From Cryomorphaceae bacterium (lineage in GTDB: Bacteria; Bacteroidota; Bacteroidia; Flavobacteriales; Schleiferiaceae): a stretch of DNA of 7,264 bases. Location: NCBI GenBank assembly GCA_002685435.1, contig NYXD01000112.1:1-7264 (forward strand). Direction: 5' to 3'. Shown here piece by piece: positions 5,816 to 7,264 of this stretch (within the stretch, counting starts at the first letter, position 1; each line of letters begins with the position of its first letter). The translations under genes and the position numbers were made by a program. The notes under the pieces are model-generated. The model was not told the DNA's origin. It saw nothing but the letters and a program-made list of their open reading frames with translations, and made no database searches.

Positions 5816-6373
5816 TTAGTAGATTAAGGGGAAAATCAAATGTGTCATAGCGAGGCCTCCAATAAAAAATCCCACGACAGCCAATAAGGAAGCTGGCTGA
5901 AGATCCGAAATACCTGAAATGGCATGTCCTGAAGTACAACCACCGGCATAGCGAGCGCCGAAGCCTACCATGATACCGCCTAATGCAAGAATCACTATGT
6001 TTTGCCAGTTAGCCAAAGCCTCAATGCCGAACTGACTTTCAGGCGCATAGCTTGTAGGTGCAGCAAAACCTAAAGCCCCCAGGTCTTCTATTGTAGCTTC
6101 TGAAATAGCCACCACATAATCTGGCGTAGTTAGGAAATTCGTCGCGATATAACCGCCTAAACCGGCTCCTACAAGAAAGAGTAAGTTCCAGCTTTGGGTC
6201 TTCCAATTGAATTGAAAAAACGTTACAAATTTATCCGCACCACACATTGTACACAAAGTTCTCAAGTTGTTAGAGAAACCGAATGACTTACCAAAATAAA
6301 GAAGCAGCCACATTATGAATGCTATTAATGCACCACTTACATACCACGGCCAAGGCTGAAGAATCAAATCCAT
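5816..6373 (-). CDS. YeeE/YedE-family half transporter, large subunit
   Basis: The 185-residue protein has about four membrane segments (9-29, 62-81, 124-142, 161-183). It carries the family signature GFGARYAGGCTSGHAISGIS (137-156), with Cys146 in the re-entrant-type loop, and a second cysteine site LRTLCTMCGADK (Cys41 and Cys44) after TM1. A hydrophilic stretch of about 40 residues between TM2 and TM3 (PDYVVAISEATIEDLG onward) probably faces the periplasm. YeeE/YedE proteins carry thiosulfate or related sulfur species through a chain of cysteines. Here the function is split with the 137-residue neighbour, an arrangement like PmpA/PmpB. The leader is A/T-rich (AATAATTAACAAG before ATG) with no Shine-Dalgarno, normal for Bacteroidota. 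The gene follows the rhodanese fusion by 39 bases, in the same direction, with no terminator between. Confidence 0.88.
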   Translation of the reverse strand: MDLILQPWPWYVSGALIAFIMWLLLYFGKSFGFSNNLRTLCTMCGADKFVTFFQFNWKTQSWNLLFLVGAGLGGYIATNFLTTPDYVVAISEATIEDLGALGFAAPTSYAPESQFGIEALANWQNIVILALGGIMVGFGARYAGGCTSGHAISGISDLQPASLLAVVGFFIGGLAMTHLIFPLIY

Positions 6374-6412
6374 CTTGTTAATTATTATTCCAACAGAAGA
6401 TTAGTTGAGTAT

Positions 6413-7264
6413 TTAGAGCGTCGTAGGACAGACGAAATCTGAGACGTTTAGCCCCGCCTCTTTAATGGCCTTAAACCCGCCTGCTACATCTACCATATTA
6501 TGATAACCACGGGCCTTCAATATCGAAGCAGCTATTACTGAACGATAGCCGCCTGCGCAATGAATATAGAATGTTTCTTCCTGCGGTACCGACGCCATGT
6601 GGTCGTTTATGCTGTCCAATTCCACATGAATCGCATCAATAATATGCTCACTCAAAAATTCTCCAGATTTACGAACATCCACTACTGTTGCATCCGAAAT
6701 ATCTTTGAGTTCTTCAGCTGTAACCTGGGGAAGCGTATCTATTTTTTTTTCTGAGCTTTTCCAGGCGTCAAATCCGCCGTCAAGGAACCCTATACAGTTA
6801 TCATAACCAACGCGAGAAAGACGAGTCAATACTTCTTCTTCCATACCTGGATCGGCAACGACTAGAATTTCTTGTTTAATATTTGGAATTAAGGCACCAA
6901 CCCACATTGCAAAACTGCCCTTAATACCGATAAATATCGATTGTGGAATGAAACCGCGAATGAAGGTATCTTGATGACGAGTATCTAGAATTAAAGCATC
7001 CGTCTCATTCGCAGCTGCATCAAAGGCCTCTACAGAGAGTGGACGTAAGCCACGTTCCATGACCTTATCTAAACTTTCATAACCCGTCTTATTCATGCGA
7101 ACATTCTCTGGGAAGTAGGCCGGTGGAGGCAACAAGCCATCCGTTACCTCTTTTACAAATTCTTCTTTAGTCATGTTCGCACGGAGCGCATAATTAGTGG
7201 CTTTTTGCTCACCTATGGTCCCCACTGTTTCTTTTGACATGTTTTTTCCACACGAAGAACCTGC
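6413..7264 (-). CDS. Metallo-beta-lactamase (persulfide dioxygenase-like)/rhodanese fusion, C-terminal part (5' end outside window)
   Basis: Although an ATG exists at 7240, the frame is open to the window edge, and the extra upstream codons read AGSSCGKN before MSKET. That matches the HGAGSxCGKNMSKET junction I recall from Bacteroidota MBL-rhodanese fusions, so the true gene starts off-window with an ETHE1/Blh-like metallo-beta-lactamase domain. Visible (numbering from the internal Met): a linker with VTDGLLPPPAYFPENV (32-47); rhodanese domain 1 (about 66-165, LILDTRHQDTFIRGFIPQSI ... GYDNCIGFLDGGFDAW) with no Cys at the active-site position (VVADPGMEEE); and rhodanese domain 2 (about 172-268, ATVVDVRKSGEF ... 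FYIHCAGGYRSVIAASIL) with catalytic Cys228 in CAGGYRS. Such fusions oxidise glutathione- or other persulfides to sulfite and transfer sulfane sulfur. The two YeeE/YedE halves follow it directly, forming a sulfide/persulfide-handling operon. The promoter and any regulator lie to the right of the window. Confidence 0.9.
   Translation of the reverse strand, partial: AGSSCGKNMSKETVGTIGEQKATNYALRANMTKEEFVKEVTDGLLPPPAYFPENVRMNKTGYESLDKVMERGLRPLSVEAFDAAANETDALILDTRHQDTFIRGFIPQSIFIGIKGSFAMWVGALIPNIKQEILVVADPGMEEEVLTRLSRVGYDNCIGFLDGGFDAWKSSEKKIDTLPQVTAEELKDISDATVVDVRKSGEFLSEHIIDAIHVELDSINDHMASVPQEETFYIHCAGGYRSVIAASILKARGYHNMVDVAGGFKAIKEAGLNVSDFVCPTTL

Overview
The window looks like ordinary chromosome from a Bacteroidota bacterium, most likely a Flavobacteriia or Cryomorphaceae-type marine lineage. 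The clues are bS21 with Tyr54 next to a tyrosine recombinase gene, a ComEA-like helix-hairpin-helix protein of the Bacteroidota type, a persulfide dioxygenase-rhodanese fusion with two half-size YeeE/YedE proteins, promoter-like TAnnTTTG boxes, and near-absence of Shine-Dalgarno sequences. Every gene I can support is on the minus strand, so transcription runs from high to low coordinates. I saw no CRISPR array, tRNA, rRNA, insertion sequence or prophage.

Layout in transcription order. (1) 7264-5399, sulfur module: the C-terminal part of a metallo-beta-lactamase/rhodanese fusion (its start lies beyond the right edge), then two adjacent YeeE/YedE-family membrane proteins of 185 and 137 residues, probably one operon for handling sulfane sulfur, thiosulfate or persulfide. 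(2) 5383-3405: a good -7 box leads into a two-TM potassium-channel-like protein with a cytoplasmic RCK (TrkA-N/TrkA-C) module and an altered selectivity filter, followed after 2 bases by an RmlD-type sugar-nucleotide reductase/SDR. (3) 3397-1550: a -33/-7 promoter pair leads into a LeuT-fold sodium symporter (NSS/SNF family), followed after 2 bases by a 48-codon single-TM peptide resembling the MetS small subunit of MetPS transporters. (4) 1473-652: a membrane-anchored HhH (ComEA-like) protein whose early codons contain two strong hairpins. (5) 640-1: rpsU (bS21) with a full-length Shine-Dalgarno, a GNRA-loop intrinsic terminator, then the N-terminal 109 codons of a Xer-type tyrosine recombinase that runs off the left edge.

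The most notable signal is rpsU. It is the only gene here with a properly spaced, near-maximal Shine-Dalgarno, and it encodes the bS21 protein that in Bacteroidota hides the anti-Shine-Dalgarno of the ribosome. That arrangement fits the known bS21 autoregulatory loop. I do not see a wholly undescribed multi-gene system. The other points of interest are the small transporter subunit, the altered channel filter and the coding-region hairpins.
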